From: Chthoniobacter flavus
GTDB lineage: Bacteria; Verrucomicrobiota; Verrucomicrobiia; Chthoniobacterales; JACTMZ01
Direction: 5' to 3'
Length of the DNA stretch: 64,000 nt
Assembly (NCBI GenBank): GCA_945878135.1
Contig: CAMDUL010000001.1
Location: forward strand, 147,670-211,669
Shown here: positions 35,116 to 44,264 of the stretch, piece after piece
Layout: each line of letters begins with the position of its first letter
How positions within the stretch are numbered: the stretch's first letter is position 1
Notes under the pieces: model-generated
Told to the model about the DNA's origin: nothing
What the model saw: only the letters and a program-made list of their open reading frames with translations
The model's database searches: none
Translations under genes and position numbers: made by a program

Positions 35116-35997
35116 CTATCCCGCAAAGGCAAACCCCGGCAACCCCTGCACCCCGACTTTTGCGGCGAACAAGTTTCCCGCCTCCGGCTCCGGGGACGAC
35201 TCGGCCTCCTCGCGACCTTTTTGCGCCGTGGTGAAATAAAGCACGTCGAGATCCTGACCACCGAAGGCCGGACAAGTCACATTGGCCGCCGGACATTCCA
35301 CTTTCGCGACCATCTCCCCGGTGAGCGGATTCCACCGCGCCACGCCGTGGCCGGCCCACAGCGCGGTCCAGAGGAATCCCTCGGCATCGACGGCCATACC
35401 GTCCGGGCGCCCGAGCGTCTTGTCCACCTCGACAACCGCGCGACGGTTGGCAATGTTGCCGGTTCCCGTGTCATAGTCGAAGGCGAAAACACACCCCGTC
35501 TTGGTGTCCGTCCAATAGAACGTCTTTCGGTCCGGCGACCAGCCGAGTCCGTTCGAATTGCCGGCCCGGTCGACGAGCTTGGTGAAGGTCAGATCCGGCT
35601 CGATCCGCCAGAGCGCAGCCTGCCTGTCCGAACCGTCGTAGGCGATGGTGCCGGCGAAAAGCCGTCCGCGCGGATCCGGTTTGCCGTCATTGAAACGATT
35701 CCCCGGCACCTCCGCCTCCGGATCGCAGAGCAGGACGAATTTCCCGCTCTCGAAATCCATCCGCGCGATGCCGTCCCTCGTCCCCAGCACCAGATCCCCG
35801 CGCGTGGTCGGCTGGACCAACGACACGTGGCACGGCGTCTTGCGCATTTCATCCTGCCCGGTCGCCGGATCGAACCGGTGCACCTCGCAGCGCAGGATGT
35901 CCACCCAGTAAAGCCGCTGTTCATCGGCGAACCAACACGCCCCCTCGCCCAGGACGGCGCGACTGCGGAGCACACACTCGGAAGGAAAAACCTGCAT
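35116..35997 (-). CDS. SMP-30/gluconolactonase/LRE-family protein
   Basis: A 293-residue six-bladed propeller lactonase. The metal site is spelled by the Glu in VLGEGACWF near residue 18, Asn in VPGNRFNDGKPDPRGRLFAG, Asn in GNSNGLGWSPD and Asp in GRPDGMAVDAEGFLW. Members open sugar lactones such as gluconolactone or xylonolactone to acids. The start is the ATG at 35997; the track version extends over the sufU end. It is convergent with the exosortase gene with a 15-bp gap. Confidence 0.87.
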   Translation of the reverse strand: MQVFPSECVLRSRAVLGEGACWFADEQRLYWVDILRCEVHRFDPATGQDEMRKTPCHVSLVQPTTRGDLVLGTRDGIARMDFESGKFVLLCDPEAEVPGNRFNDGKPDPRGRLFAGTIAYDGSDRQAALWRIEPDLTFTKLVDRAGNSNGLGWSPDRKTFYWTDTKTGCVFAFDYDTGTGNIANRRAVVEVDKTLGRPDGMAVDAEGFLWTALWAGHGVARWNPLTGEMVAKVECPAANVTCPAFGGQDLDVLYFTTAQKGREEAESSPEPEAGNLFAAKVGVQGLPGFAFAG

Positions 35998-36046
35998 CGG
36001 ACCCTGCCTATCGCCCGCGGCGCGGCGCGTAAAGACCGCAGCGGCC

Positions 36047-36490
36047 TCACTCGCTCGTCGCGGACACTTTACCGTCCAACGCGGCCTCCAAGGTGTGCCA
36101 CGGCAACATGGCGCATTTGATCCGCGCGGGGAATTTCCGCAGGCCGGAGAGTGCGGCCAGATCACCCAGCTCCGGCGGCGGTTCGGACGACGCCCCGAGC
36201 AACATGACGCGCACCCGGGACGACAGAGACTTCACTTCCGCCACCGTGCGGCCTTGGGTCTTGCCGGTCATCATCGAGGCCGAGGCGCGCGAAATGGCGC
36301 AGCCTTGGCCTTGGAAAGCGACATCGGACAATGTGTCGCCGTCCATCTGCACGAAAACCTTCACCTCGTCCCCGCACAGCGGATTGTGCCCCTCCGCCGC
36401 GCAGGTGCAGCCCTCGATCGCGCGGAAGTTCCGCGGACGCTTGGTGTGGTCCAGGATGATCTCCTGGTAGAGGTCGGTCAGGTCGGACAT
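36047..36490 (-). CDS. sufU: SufU-type iron-sulfur cluster scaffold/sulfurtransferase
   Basis: A 147-residue NifU/IscU-like protein involved in Fe-S cluster assembly. The three conserved cysteines are in HNPLCGDEV, GQGCAISRAS and RIKCAMLPWHTL. It has the longer loop between the second and third cysteine (residues about 70-115) typical of the SufU group, where zinc and sulfur relay from SufS are known. SufS and SufB/C/D are not in the window. The ATG at 36490 begins MSDLTDLYQEII. Confidence 0.88.
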   Translation of the reverse strand: MSDLTDLYQEIILDHTKRPRNFRAIEGCTCAAEGHNPLCGDEVKVFVQMDGDTLSDVAFQGQGCAISRASASMMTGKTQGRTVAEVKSLSSRVRVMLLGASSEPPPELGDLAALSGLRKFPARIKCAMLPWHTLEAALDGKVSATSE

Positions 36491-36533
36491 CAGGCCCGGA
36501 GACTTTCGCGGTCCGCCGTCGCCATGCCGGAAC

Positions 36534-36749
36534 TCAATCCAGCACGCGCACCGGCAGCGAGGCCTCGAAGTTGCTGTCGCGCGGCGCGGTGACCGGCGAG
36601 CCCGCGATCTGCACGATGTTGACCGGCGTGACCACCGCCGTTTCCTGCGCGCGCGCCTCGGGCACGAGCGTGAGGTCTTTGGCCACCATGTAAACAAGGC
36701 AGCCGGCGATAACGGTGAGAACAATGCGGGTGTAAGCGTCGATTTTCAT
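36534..36749 (-). CDS. Small membrane-anchored hypothetical protein
   Basis: A 71-residue protein with one N-terminal membrane helix (IVLTVIAGCLVYMVA) and a short external tail (AVVTPVNIVQIAGSPVT) with beta character. It lies between the nucleosidase-like gene and sufU. No family recognised. ORF reality is supported by a clean spacing on both sides. Confidence 0.6.
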   Translation of the reverse strand: MKIDAYTRIVLTVIAGCLVYMVAKDLTLVPEARAQETAVVTPVNIVQIAGSPVTAPRDSNFEASLPVRVLD

Positions 36750-36782
36750 CGCGTCCGAACGTCCTTGCCCCGCCCCGCGCCG

Positions 36783-37358
36783 TCAAGCGCGCAACTCGTC
36801 CCGCACCCACCGGCCCAAGCGCTCCGCGCACTCGTCCACCGCTTCGCGCCACGTCCGGCCCGCGCCGTCCTGCGCCTCGTCGCTGACCTCTTTGACCAGG
36901 GTCACGTCGAGGCCGAAATCGCGGGCCACCTTGGCCACGGCATAGCCTTCCATGTCGACCAAATCGGCCATCGCGGCCAACCGCGCGCGCGACGGGCCGC
37001 CGTCGACGAACACGTCGCCCGAGGCGAGCACCGGACCGTCGCGGCCCAGATCGATGACCGGACCGAAATGCTCCCCGGTCAAAGCGAAGATTCCCTCGTC
37101 GTCGAAATCATGCTGCACAACGCGTCCGACCACCTGCGTGCCGCGCAACTCCCCGCGCAGCGCCCCCGCCGTGCCGAGATTGATGATCCGCGAGGGACGT
37201 TGCCGCGCGAGCACCGCGGACAAAGCCGAGGCCGCGCAGAGCTTGCCGACCCCGGTGACCAAGACCGGCCATTCCTCGACGTGCAAATGCCGCGCCTCCT
37301 CTTCCAAGGCGACGACGAGCAAAGGACGGTCCAGTGAAATCGAGCGGTGCAGCTTCAC
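36783..37358 (-). CDS. Nucleoside phosphorylase-fold protein, MTA/SAH nucleosidase-like
   Basis: A 191-residue member of the PNP/UDP phosphorylase fold. VTGVGKLCAASALSAV and IINLGTAGAL are the first strands, and VDMEGYAVAKVA is the nucleoside-binding motif (Met-Glu), as in MTA/SAH nucleosidase and futalosine hydrolase. LVKEVSDEAQDG fits the catalytic Asp strand (SDxA). It is shorter than Pfs (about 230). The track start overlaps the divergent signal peptidase gene; I take the GTG at 37358 but the start is uncertain. Confidence 0.75.
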   Translation of the reverse strand: MKLHRSISLDRPLLVVALEEEARHLHVEEWPVLVTGVGKLCAASALSAVLARQRPSRIINLGTAGALRGELRGTQVVGRVVQHDFDDEGIFALTGEHFGPVIDLGRDGPVLASGDVFVDGGPSRARLAAMADLVDMEGYAVAKVARDFGLDVTLVKEVSDEAQDGAGRTWREAVDECAERLGRWVRDELRA

Positions 37359-37455
37359 CCCGACAGTAAAGGGCTTTTCGCGCCGCTTGCCCAGCCATGA
37401 GGCGGTCCCCGGGATTGCCTTTTGTCCCCCGGCCCCCGAGACTGCGCGGCCGATC

Positions 37456-38577
37456 ATGCTGTTCCTCACGCCCCGCTACCGCAAAGAGGCGAAACTCGTG
37501 CTCCGCGCCGCGCGCAAGCTCCTGCGCTACCGCCGCGATATTCTTCCGGACAAGCAGATCGTCGACCTGAACGATCGCATCACCCGCCTGCAGGTCGCCC
37601 TGCGCAAAGGGGAGCGCACCGGTATCGAGCAGTCGACCGCACGGTTGCACGAGCTCTTCGACCAGGCCGCGCCCCGCCCGCCGCTGGCCGGGCTGCGCGA
37701 AAACACCGAGGTCATCCTCGTCGCCCTGGTCATCGCCCTCGGCGTCCGCGCCTATTTCCTCCAACCTTTCAAAATCCCCACCGGCTCGATGCAGCCCACG
37801 CTCTACGGCGTGACCGGCACGCCGACCGTCGACCCGCCGCCCAACCCGCTGGTCCGCGCCGCCGAATTCCTCCTGCGCGGGCGCACCTACATCGATGTCA
37901 CGGCCAAGGAGAATGACACCGTGATCGGCCTGCGCGAGGTCAACCGGTTCCACTTTTTCACCTCGACCGAAATCATCACCCGCACGCGCACCTACCGCGT
38001 GCCCGCGCCGATGGATGTCGTCCGGCGCGATTTCGGCATCCAGCCCGGACGCCCGCTCGCCGCCGGCCAACCCGTGGTGCGCGGACACGCCGACGCCGGC
38101 GACCAATTGTTCGTCGACAAGGTCTCCTACAATTTCGTCCGCCCGGCACTGGGCGATGTTTTCGTCTTCCGCACCACGGGCATCCCGCGCATCGAGGCCA
38201 ATATCGCGCCGGGCATGGGCTCGCAATACTACATCAAACGCCTCGCCGGCCTCGGCGGACAATCCCTGCGCATCGACCCGCCGGACCTCTTCATCGACGG
38301 ACAAATCCCGGACCTCCCCGTCCTGCGGCGTGTCATGTCCGCCCGGGACGGTTACCAGGGCTACGCCAACTCCAGCGCGGGCGGCGGCACTTTCCCCATC
38401 CTCGGCTCGCCGGCCGAGTCCTACCCGGTCCCGGCCGGATCCTACTTCGCGCTCGGCGACAACAGCTACCACAGCAGCGACAGCCGGTTCTTCGGGCCCG
38501 TGCCGGAAAAGAACGTCGTCGGACGCGGACTCGTCGTTTACTGGCCGTTCGTCGGACGCTGGGGGCTCATCCACTGA
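37456..38577 (+). CDS. lepB: Signal peptidase I
   Basis: Cuts signal peptides at the outer face of the inner membrane. A 373-residue protein. Residues 1-80 are basic and helical (coiled-coil like: KQIVDLNDRITRLQVALRK), longer than usual before the membrane helix (TEVILVALVIALGVRAYFLQ). Catalytic Ser is in IPTGSMQPTL, catalytic Lys in YYIKRLAGLGGQSLRI and the last box is ALGDNSYHSSDSRFFGPVP. It supports the many exported proteins in the window. Start ATG 37456 is inside the track ORF. Confidence 0.91.
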   Translation: MLFLTPRYRKEAKLVLRAARKLLRYRRDILPDKQIVDLNDRITRLQVALRKGERTGIEQSTARLHELFDQAAPRPPLAGLRENTEVILVALVIALGVRAYFLQPFKIPTGSMQPTLYGVTGTPTVDPPPNPLVRAAEFLLRGRTYIDVTAKENDTVIGLREVNRFHFFTSTEIITRTRTYRVPAPMDVVRRDFGIQPGRPLAAGQPVVRGHADAGDQLFVDKVSYNFVRPALGDVFVFRTTGIPRIEANIAPGMGSQYYIKRLAGLGGQSLRIDPPDLFIDGQIPDLPVLRRVMSARDGYQGYANSSAGGGTFPILGSPAESYPVPAGSYFALGDNSYHSSDSRFFGPVPEKNVVGRGLVVYWPFVGRWGLIH

Positions 38578-38587
38578 GGCCCCGCGG

Positions 38588-39364
38588 TCACTTCCCCGTG
38601 GCCGCGAAGTGCCGGATGGCATCGGCCACGCCCTCGCCCCACGGATGCGGCGAAACGTAACCGCCTCCGGCCCGGACGACGCGCTTCACCTCGTCCACCG
38701 CATTGGCCGGACACGCCACCATGGCCGCGGCGGCGCCGTCGAGCATCGGGATGTCATTGTGATGGTCCCCGATGGCCAGCACCTCCGCGCGCGGAATGGC
38801 GAGCAGGCGCGCCAACTCGGCCAGCGACGAACCCTTGTGGATCTCGCGATGTGCGAACCGCATCCACACGTGGTTGCGGTTGAAAGAAAACTCGGGCACA
38901 TCGAGCGCCGTCTCGCGGATGCGCGCGGCCACCACGTCCATGGTCGCCGCATCGGGCGTCATCAACCCCGCAACGCGCCCATTCTCGTAAAGTATCTCGA
39001 TGCCGTCCCCGCCCTCCGCCATCGCGCCGATCGCCTCGAGCACGCCCTGCGCCCGGTGAAAAAGATCCGTCGTCCGCACCTCCGTCCGCGCATTCCAATC
39101 GCCGAAGGCCTCCCAGTCCCCCTCCCCGGCGCGGCGGAAAATATCCTTCTCGCTGCTCAGGACGAAATCGGGATCGTGCGGCAAGCGCGCGTGCTCGAGT
39201 CCCTCGAGGGCGAACCACAACTGCCGCCCCGTGTTGACCGCCCACACCGCGCCGCGCGCCCGCAGGTCCGCGAGGGCCGCCGCCAGCGAGGCCGCCGTGC
39301 GCGCGTCGGGCTCGTGGCCGATGAGCGTCCCGTCGAAATCCGTGCTCAACAAACTGATGGGCAT
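38588..39364 (-). CDS. HAD-superfamily hydrolase, Cof/sucrose-phosphatase-like
   Basis: A 258-residue phosphatase with a type IIB cap. DFDGTLIGHEP (motif I), VNTGRQ (motif II) and AIGDHHNDIPMLDGA (motif IV) are present, with the Lys of motif III in HKGSSLAELA. Such enzymes remove phosphate from sugars or nucleotides. It is convergent with lepB (10-bp gap) and divergent from the small coiled-coil gene. Substrate unknown. Confidence 0.86.
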   Translation of the reverse strand: MPISLLSTDFDGTLIGHEPDARTAASLAAALADLRARGAVWAVNTGRQLWFALEGLEHARLPHDPDFVLSSEKDIFRRAGEGDWEAFGDWNARTEVRTTDLFHRAQGVLEAIGAMAEGGDGIEILYENGRVAGLMTPDAATMDVVAARIRETALDVPEFSFNRNHVWMRFAHREIHKGSSLAELARLLAIPRAEVLAIGDHHNDIPMLDGAAAAMVACPANAVDEVKRVVRAGGGYVSPHPWGEGVADAIRHFAATGK

Positions 39365-39412
39365 CGTTTAAGCGTAACCAAAAGCGGCGTGTCCCGCCAG
39401 CCCGCCAGCACG

Positions 39413-39697
39413 ATGAAATCCGCCTACGAACTCGCCATGGAACGCCTCGAGGCCAAGAGCCCGGGTCTTCATTTGAATGCGGAGCAAAAAGAACGCATCG
39501 CCGCGCTCGAGGCCAAATGCCGGGCCGACATCGCCGCGAGGGAACTTCTCCTCCACGGCGAAATGGCCAAGGCGGAAGCCGCGGGGCAAACGGACGAAGT
39601 CGCGCAATTGCAACGCCAGCTGGCCGACGACATCCGCCGCCTCGAGGAAAAGCGCGACCGGGAAAAAGATGCTGTGCGGGCATCGTCCGGTTCATGA
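39413..39697 (+). CDS. Small coiled-coil hypothetical protein
   Basis: A 94-residue protein made of charged helices with heptad character (EQKERIAALEAKCRADIAAR, AQLQRQLADDIRRLEEKRDREK). The start MKSAYELAMERLEAK is the natural ATG; the track ORF extends far upstream through lepB. It overlaps the deaminase start by four bases, so both are co-translated. No family name can be given. Confidence 0.68.
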   Translation: MKSAYELAMERLEAKSPGLHLNAEQKERIAALEAKCRADIAARELLLHGEMAKAEAAGQTDEVAQLQRQLADDIRRLEEKRDREKDAVRASSGS

Positions 39698-40194
39698 ACG
39701 ACCCGCGCCGGACCGACGCCGCGGACGAGCAATTCATGCGCCGCGCCATCGCGCTGGCCGAGCAGGCGGCCCTCGTCGACGGCACCGGCGGCCCCTTCGG
39801 ATGCGTCATCGTGAAAGACGGCGCGATCATCGCCGAGGGGTCCAACCACGTGGTCTCGGAGAACGACCCGACATGGCACGGCGAAATGGAAGCGATCCGC
39901 TCCGCCGCGAAAAAACTCGGCACTTTCGACCTCTCCGGTTGCACCCTCTACACCACCGGCGAACCTTGCCCGATGTGCGCGGGGGCCATTTTCTGGGCCA
40001 GGATCGACCGCGTGGTCTACGCCTCGACCATCGCCGACGCGCTCCGCTACGGGCAATTCGACGACCAGCCGATCTACGAGGACCTGGCCAAGCCGATCGC
40101 CTCCCGCCTCGTGCCCGCCGCGCAGTGCCTGCACGACGAGATGATCGGGCTTTGGGAGCGCTACGAGGCCAAGCCGGACAAAGTCCGCTACTGA
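39694..40194 (+). CDS. Nucleoside/guanine deaminase-like protein (CDA fold)
   Basis: A 166-residue zinc deaminase. HxE motif TWHGEMEAIRSA (zinc His and proton-shuttle Glu) and PCPMCAGAIFWARI (zinc cysteines) match the TadA/GuaD group; the C-terminal tail ends in DKVRY, as in guanine deaminases whose last residues cover the active site. It deaminates guanine or a related purine. It overlaps the upstream coiled-coil gene and its 3' end overlaps the convergent secreted protein gene by 7 bp. Confidence 0.87.
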   Translation: MNDPRRTDAADEQFMRRAIALAEQAALVDGTGGPFGCVIVKDGAIIAEGSNHVVSENDPTWHGEMEAIRSAAKKLGTFDLSGCTLYTTGEPCPMCAGAIFWARIDRVVYASTIADALRYGQFDDQPIYEDLAKPIASRLVPAAQCLHDEMIGLWERYEAKPDKVRY

Positions 40195-42089
40195 GCGGCC
40201 TCGAGTTCGCGGAATTCGCGGTCCATGATACTGCCCGCTTCGAACCCCATCTCGCGGCGGGCCTGCTGCAGCACGCGCTGCGCGTCTTGGCCGCGGTCCG
40301 CCGCGCGCAGTTGCCGGACCAGCGGACGCACCACGTCGTAGAAAAAGTTCCCGCCCCCCGGACCGGCCAGCTTCCGGGCCAGCGAACGGTATTCCCGCAG
40401 GGCTTTGTCATAGTCGCCCGCCGCCACGAGCCTGGTCAGCGATTCCGCGGCCGCCGCGGTGCTCAGGTCGGTGCGCTCGCGGCGGTTGTCCGCGATCATG
40501 CGGTTCTCCAGCCGTTCGGCCACCCGCACATCCCCGCCCTCCCGCTCGAGATCGGCGAGGCGCGCTTGGTAGCGCGTCTTGAGGTCCTCCTCCCGGCCGA
40601 AATTGCCGATCGCCTTGGCGTAAAGCTGACGCAAGGCCCCGCGGTCCCCCGCGGCGGCCAGCGCATCCTCCTGCGCCTCCCACGCCGCCACCATCTCCGG
40701 CGCGAGATACACGGCACTGCCGGCCGCACCCAACCGCCCCGCTGTGTCGCCCCGGCGGGCGAAGAGTTCCGCCATGGCCAGATCACCGAGGGCGGCGTCG
40801 ACATTGGGCTGACGCGCGGCGCGGCCGGAGAACTGGACCAATTCGTGGTCCGTGATGGGCAGCCAGGTCTGCGGGTCGAGGGCCTGGCCGACCGTGTAGT
40901 TCTGGTTGAGGAACCGCCCGGCATCGAGTTCCCACTTGTCCGGCCCACGCAGGTATGCGAACCACGCGTGACCGCCGTCCGTCCCCTGCCCGGCGAAATA
41001 AATCGTCGGAATCCCCCGCGCCTTGCCCGCGAGGCAGGCGAAATAAGCCTGGTCGGTGCAGATACCGCCGAGGCGGGCGATCTCGGAAAGATGGTAGGAA
41101 CCGTGCGGCCAGTCGAAGACCCCCTCTTCGGCCCGGCGCTGGTCGTAGGACACGAAGCCGAAGGCGCGGTCGAACTGGGCGCGGCCGAATTTCACGTTCT
41201 TCGCGGCCCATTCCAACTCGGCCCGCGGCACCGGCGCATCGACGACGAACTTCAATTCCTCCGCGGAAAGCCGCCGCAGGTCGTAGTCGAACTTGCCTGT
41301 GTCATTCCGCTGGACGTAAAACCCGAAACGTCCGGCCAAGGATTCGTCCATGGCCGGCACCGCGGACGCCGCGACCTGATGGTGCGGCCAGAAGGCCGGC
41401 GCACGCTGGTCATAGACCAGCGCGTAAGCCAGCATGAGCGAACGGTAGGCCGACCACTTGTCCGGATGCGCAGCGAGGAGTTGTCCGAGGCGGGTCAGCG
41501 CCATGGGCGGAAAGTCATCCGGCCTCAACTGCCGGAAAAACTCGCGCAAAAATTCCGGGTCCGCCGCCAGCCGCGCGAGGAATTCCTCCGGAAACCTCGA
41601 GGCCAACGGGCCGTCTTGCGGCGTGTAATCATCGGGCAACAAACTTTGCAGGACCGAGTCCGGCACGCGCGTGCCAGCCAACCGGTCCGCCGCCGTCGGC
41701 AGCAAGCGGCCCGTCCGGTCAGTCGGCAAAGGGAGACCCGACGGGATGACGAGCAACCCGTCCGGGTCATCCGGGTTTTGCAGCACGCGCCGGCCGAGGT
41801 AAGCGCGCAGCACTTCGGGTTCGGGCGTCCCGAGCAGGCGGGACCATTGGGAGAGCAACTGCCACTGGCGGAAAATGCTGTTGCCCGTGCTGCCGGCCTG
41901 GGCGAAATGCGAAGGCTTGTAAGCCGCGGCCAAGGCCGGCTCGAGGGCATCGGCCGCCGCCGCCCAACCCATGGCGCGAATGGCCTGCACATCCTGCGCG
42001 GTCGGCATCCGGGTAAGATCGAAGTCCGCCCGCCCGCCGGAGACGGCGACGCAGAGCAGCACGACGCCGGGGAACAAGGCTTTCATCAT
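40188..42089 (-). CDS. Secreted transglutaminase-like protein
   Basis: A 633-residue exported protein with a signal peptide (KALFPGVVLLCVAVSGGRAD). In the middle LGGICTDQAYFACLAGKARG has the Cys, GTDGGHAWFAYL the His and KWELDAGRF the Asp of a transglutaminase/papain-like core (residues about 340-410). The C-terminal third is helical and TPR-like. Bacterial proteins of this type act as peptidases or peptidoglycan-related crosslinkers; the substrate is not known. I start at the ATG 42089 (MMKALFPG); the longer track start has no support. Confidence 0.75.
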   Translation of the reverse strand: MMKALFPGVVLLCVAVSGGRADFDLTRMPTAQDVQAIRAMGWAAAADALEPALAAAYKPSHFAQAGSTGNSIFRQWQLLSQWSRLLGTPEPEVLRAYLGRRVLQNPDDPDGLLVIPSGLPLPTDRTGRLLPTAADRLAGTRVPDSVLQSLLPDDYTPQDGPLASRFPEEFLARLAADPEFLREFFRQLRPDDFPPMALTRLGQLLAAHPDKWSAYRSLMLAYALVYDQRAPAFWPHHQVAASAVPAMDESLAGRFGFYVQRNDTGKFDYDLRRLSAEELKFVVDAPVPRAELEWAAKNVKFGRAQFDRAFGFVSYDQRRAEEGVFDWPHGSYHLSEIARLGGICTDQAYFACLAGKARGIPTIYFAGQGTDGGHAWFAYLRGPDKWELDAGRFLNQNYTVGQALDPQTWLPITDHELVQFSGRAARQPNVDAALGDLAMAELFARRGDTAGRLGAAGSAVYLAPEMVAAWEAQEDALAAAGDRGALRQLYAKAIGNFGREEDLKTRYQARLADLEREGGDVRVAERLENRMIADNRRERTDLSTAAAAESLTRLVAAGDYDKALREYRSLARKLAGPGGGNFFYDVVRPLVRQLRAADRGQDAQRVLQQARREMGFEAGSIMDREFRELEAAQ

Positions 42090-42134
42090 TCGGAAAGATA
42101 GCCCGCTCTCCCCGCTTGCCAAGCAGCGGGAAAA

Positions 42135-43292
42135 TCAAACGGCGGCCAGACGCTGCGCGGCCCGGCGTGCGGCGCCATCCGCGGCGAGAACGGTCTCGAG
42201 ATCGGTCGCCGGGGCATCGGGGGTTTCGTCGAGCACACCGGCCACAATTTCCCAGATCCGCGGGAAGGCCATCCGGCCGGCGAGGAACTCCGCCACAGCC
42301 ACTTCGTTGGCCGCATTGAGCGCGGCGGGAACGACCCCGCCCCGCCCGGCCGCCTGGCGGGCCAGATCCAGCGCGGGAAAGACGTCATAACGCGGTTCCT
42401 CGAAATCCAGCTTTCCGAGCCTGGCGAATTCCAGCGGCGGCAGGCTCCCGGCCAGCCGCTCGGGCCAGGTCAGCGCGTATTGGATCGGGAAACGCATGTC
42501 GGAATGGCTCATCTGCGCGAGCACGGACCCGTCGACGAATTCGACCATCGAATGGACGATGCTCTGCGGGTGGATGACCACATCGATGCTCCCGATACCC
42601 AGCCCGAAAAGCCAGCGCGCCTCGATCATCTCGAGGCCCTTGTTGAAAAGCGTGGCCGAATCGATGGTGATCTTCTCGCCCATGCGCCACGTCGGATGGC
42701 GCAACGCTTCCTCGCGGGTGACCGCACGCAGGCGATCCTCCGCCCACGTGCGGAACGGCCCGCCGGAGGCGGTCAGGATGAGCCGCTTGACGTGACGGAC
42801 CTCGTGCCCCTCGAGGCACTGGAAGATCGCATTGTGCTCGCTGTCGACCGGCAGGATGCGCCGGCCGCCGCGGCGCGCCGCGGCCATGACCAGCTCGCCG
42901 GCCACCACCAGCACCTCCTTGCTGGCCAAGGCGATGTCCTTGCCGGCCTGCAGTGCGGCCAGGGTCGGTCGCAGTCCGCCCGTGCCGACAATGGCCACCA
43001 GAACCATCTCGGCCCCGGGCAACGAGGCGAGTCGCACCAGTCCTTCCTCCCCGGTGAAAATGTGCGCCGGCGCGTAGTCCAAGCCCGCGCGCAGCTCGGC
43101 CTCGGCCGCCGCGTCCGGCACGGCCAACGCCTCGGGGCGCAGTTCGTTGGCCGCCGCGGCGAGACGCGCCATGTTGCGGAAGCCGGACATCCCCGCGATC
43201 TGCACGCGATCGGGCAGGTCCTTCGCCACCCGGCACGCGCTCCGCCCGATCGAGCCGGTGGCCCCGAGCACCACGATGCGACGCGCGCTCAT
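42135..43292 (-). CDS. dxr: 1-deoxy-D-xylulose 5-phosphate reductoisomerase
   Basis: Second step of the MEP isoprenoid pathway: DXP to 2-C-methylerythritol 4-phosphate with NADPH and a divalent metal. 385 residues. NADPH motif LGATGSIGRSACRVA at the start, ALASKEVLVVAGEL, the metal-binding acidic residues in LPVDSEHNAIFQCL, and the substrate loop GGPFRTW and HPTWRMGEKITIDSATLFNKGLE are present. The ATG at 43292 overlaps the cdsA stop (ATGA). The cdsA-dxr order is common in bacteria. Confidence 0.94.
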   Translation of the reverse strand: MSARRIVVLGATGSIGRSACRVAKDLPDRVQIAGMSGFRNMARLAAAANELRPEALAVPDAAAEAELRAGLDYAPAHIFTGEEGLVRLASLPGAEMVLVAIVGTGGLRPTLAALQAGKDIALASKEVLVVAGELVMAAARRGGRRILPVDSEHNAIFQCLEGHEVRHVKRLILTASGGPFRTWAEDRLRAVTREEALRHPTWRMGEKITIDSATLFNKGLEMIEARWLFGLGIGSIDVVIHPQSIVHSMVEFVDGSVLAQMSHSDMRFPIQYALTWPERLAGSLPPLEFARLGKLDFEEPRYDVFPALDLARQAAGRGGVVPAALNAANEVAVAEFLAGRMAFPRIWEIVAGVLDETPDAPATDLETVLAADGAARRAAQRLAAV

Positions 43293-44176
43293 GAGTGCGG
43301 GAGTCCGAGAACCAGACGCATGTAGAAAAACATGATCGGTGCGGTGAAGAGCACGCTGTCGATCAAGTCGAGCACACCGCCGATGCCCGGAAGCAACCCG
43401 CCCGAGTCCTTGGCCTCGGCACTGCGCTTGACGATCGACTCGGCCAGATCGCCGATCACCGCGGCCAGACCGAGAAGGACACCCAGCACGGCCAGATCGG
43501 TCGGGGTGAAAACGGACAGCTTGCCGGGGATGAGATACCACAAGCCGAAACTGCCGCCGACCGCGAGGAGCACGGCGCCCACCAGACCTTCCCATGATTT
43601 GTGCGGACTGATGTGCGGCACCAGCTTGTGCCGGCCGAAGAGCGATCCCGCGAGGTAAGCCCCCATGTCGCTGAACTTGGTCACCAGCAGGACATAGAGC
43701 ACGTAATACTGGCCCGTTGTCTCGCCGAGCGGACCGCGCGGCGCGAGATAGACGATCTTGGTCAGAAAATTAAACAGCCAGACAACCCACAACAGCCCGA
43801 AAAGCGTGTAGGCCATTGTCTCGAGCGGATTCTGGTCGCGCGTGCGCCGGAACATCTGGCGTCCGAAAACCACCAGCAGAAAGACGACGAGAACGGCGAT
43901 CTCGAAGTCGTAGGACTTGTCCGGACCATAGGAACGGAAGGTGTAGAAACTTCCCGCAATGAACACGACCGCGGTGATCAGCGCGGTCAGTTTGAAATTC
44001 GGCACGCCGCGCCGGTCGAGCATCTCGTAGTATTCCCACAGACCGAGCAACCCGATGCCCGCGATGGTGACGAAAAACATCTGCTCGTAACCCGAGAGCA
44101 CGGTGCCCAGGACCAAGGCCCACATCAGCATCGTGCTGAGCAGACGGCGGCGGAAGGTGAGTTGGGCGGACGGCAT
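43289..44176 (-). CDS. cdsA: Phosphatidate cytidylyltransferase (CDP-diacylglycerol synthase)
   Basis: Makes CDP-diacylglycerol from CTP and phosphatidate in the inner membrane. 295 residues, about eight membrane segments; the signature near the C-terminus (SPHKSWEGLVGA, then GDLAESIVKRSAEAKDSG, then LPGIGGVLDLIDSVL) is complete, including the acidic residues that hold the metal ions. It is coupled to dxr by a four-base overlap and divergent from tsaE. Confidence 0.93.
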   Translation of the reverse strand: MPSAQLTFRRRLLSTMLMWALVLGTVLSGYEQMFFVTIAGIGLLGLWEYYEMLDRRGVPNFKLTALITAVVFIAGSFYTFRSYGPDKSYDFEIAVLVVFLLVVFGRQMFRRTRDQNPLETMAYTLFGLLWVVWLFNFLTKIVYLAPRGPLGETTGQYYVLYVLLVTKFSDMGAYLAGSLFGRHKLVPHISPHKSWEGLVGAVLLAVGGSFGLWYLIPGKLSVFTPTDLAVLGVLLGLAAVIGDLAESIVKRSAEAKDSGGLLPGIGGVLDLIDSVLFTAPIMFFYMRLVLGLPHS

Positions 44177-44264
44177 GACGCGGACCGCGCATGGTCAAAA
44201 GCACGCGCCCCAAAGGCAAGCCGCAATGGCCGCGGATGCGGTCGGCTGCTATGGTCTCCCGGAA

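Noticed and set aside
39477-42101. 874-aa plus-strand ORF
   Set aside because: Antisense of the transglutaminase-like gene and out of frame with the deaminase; no recognisable domain.
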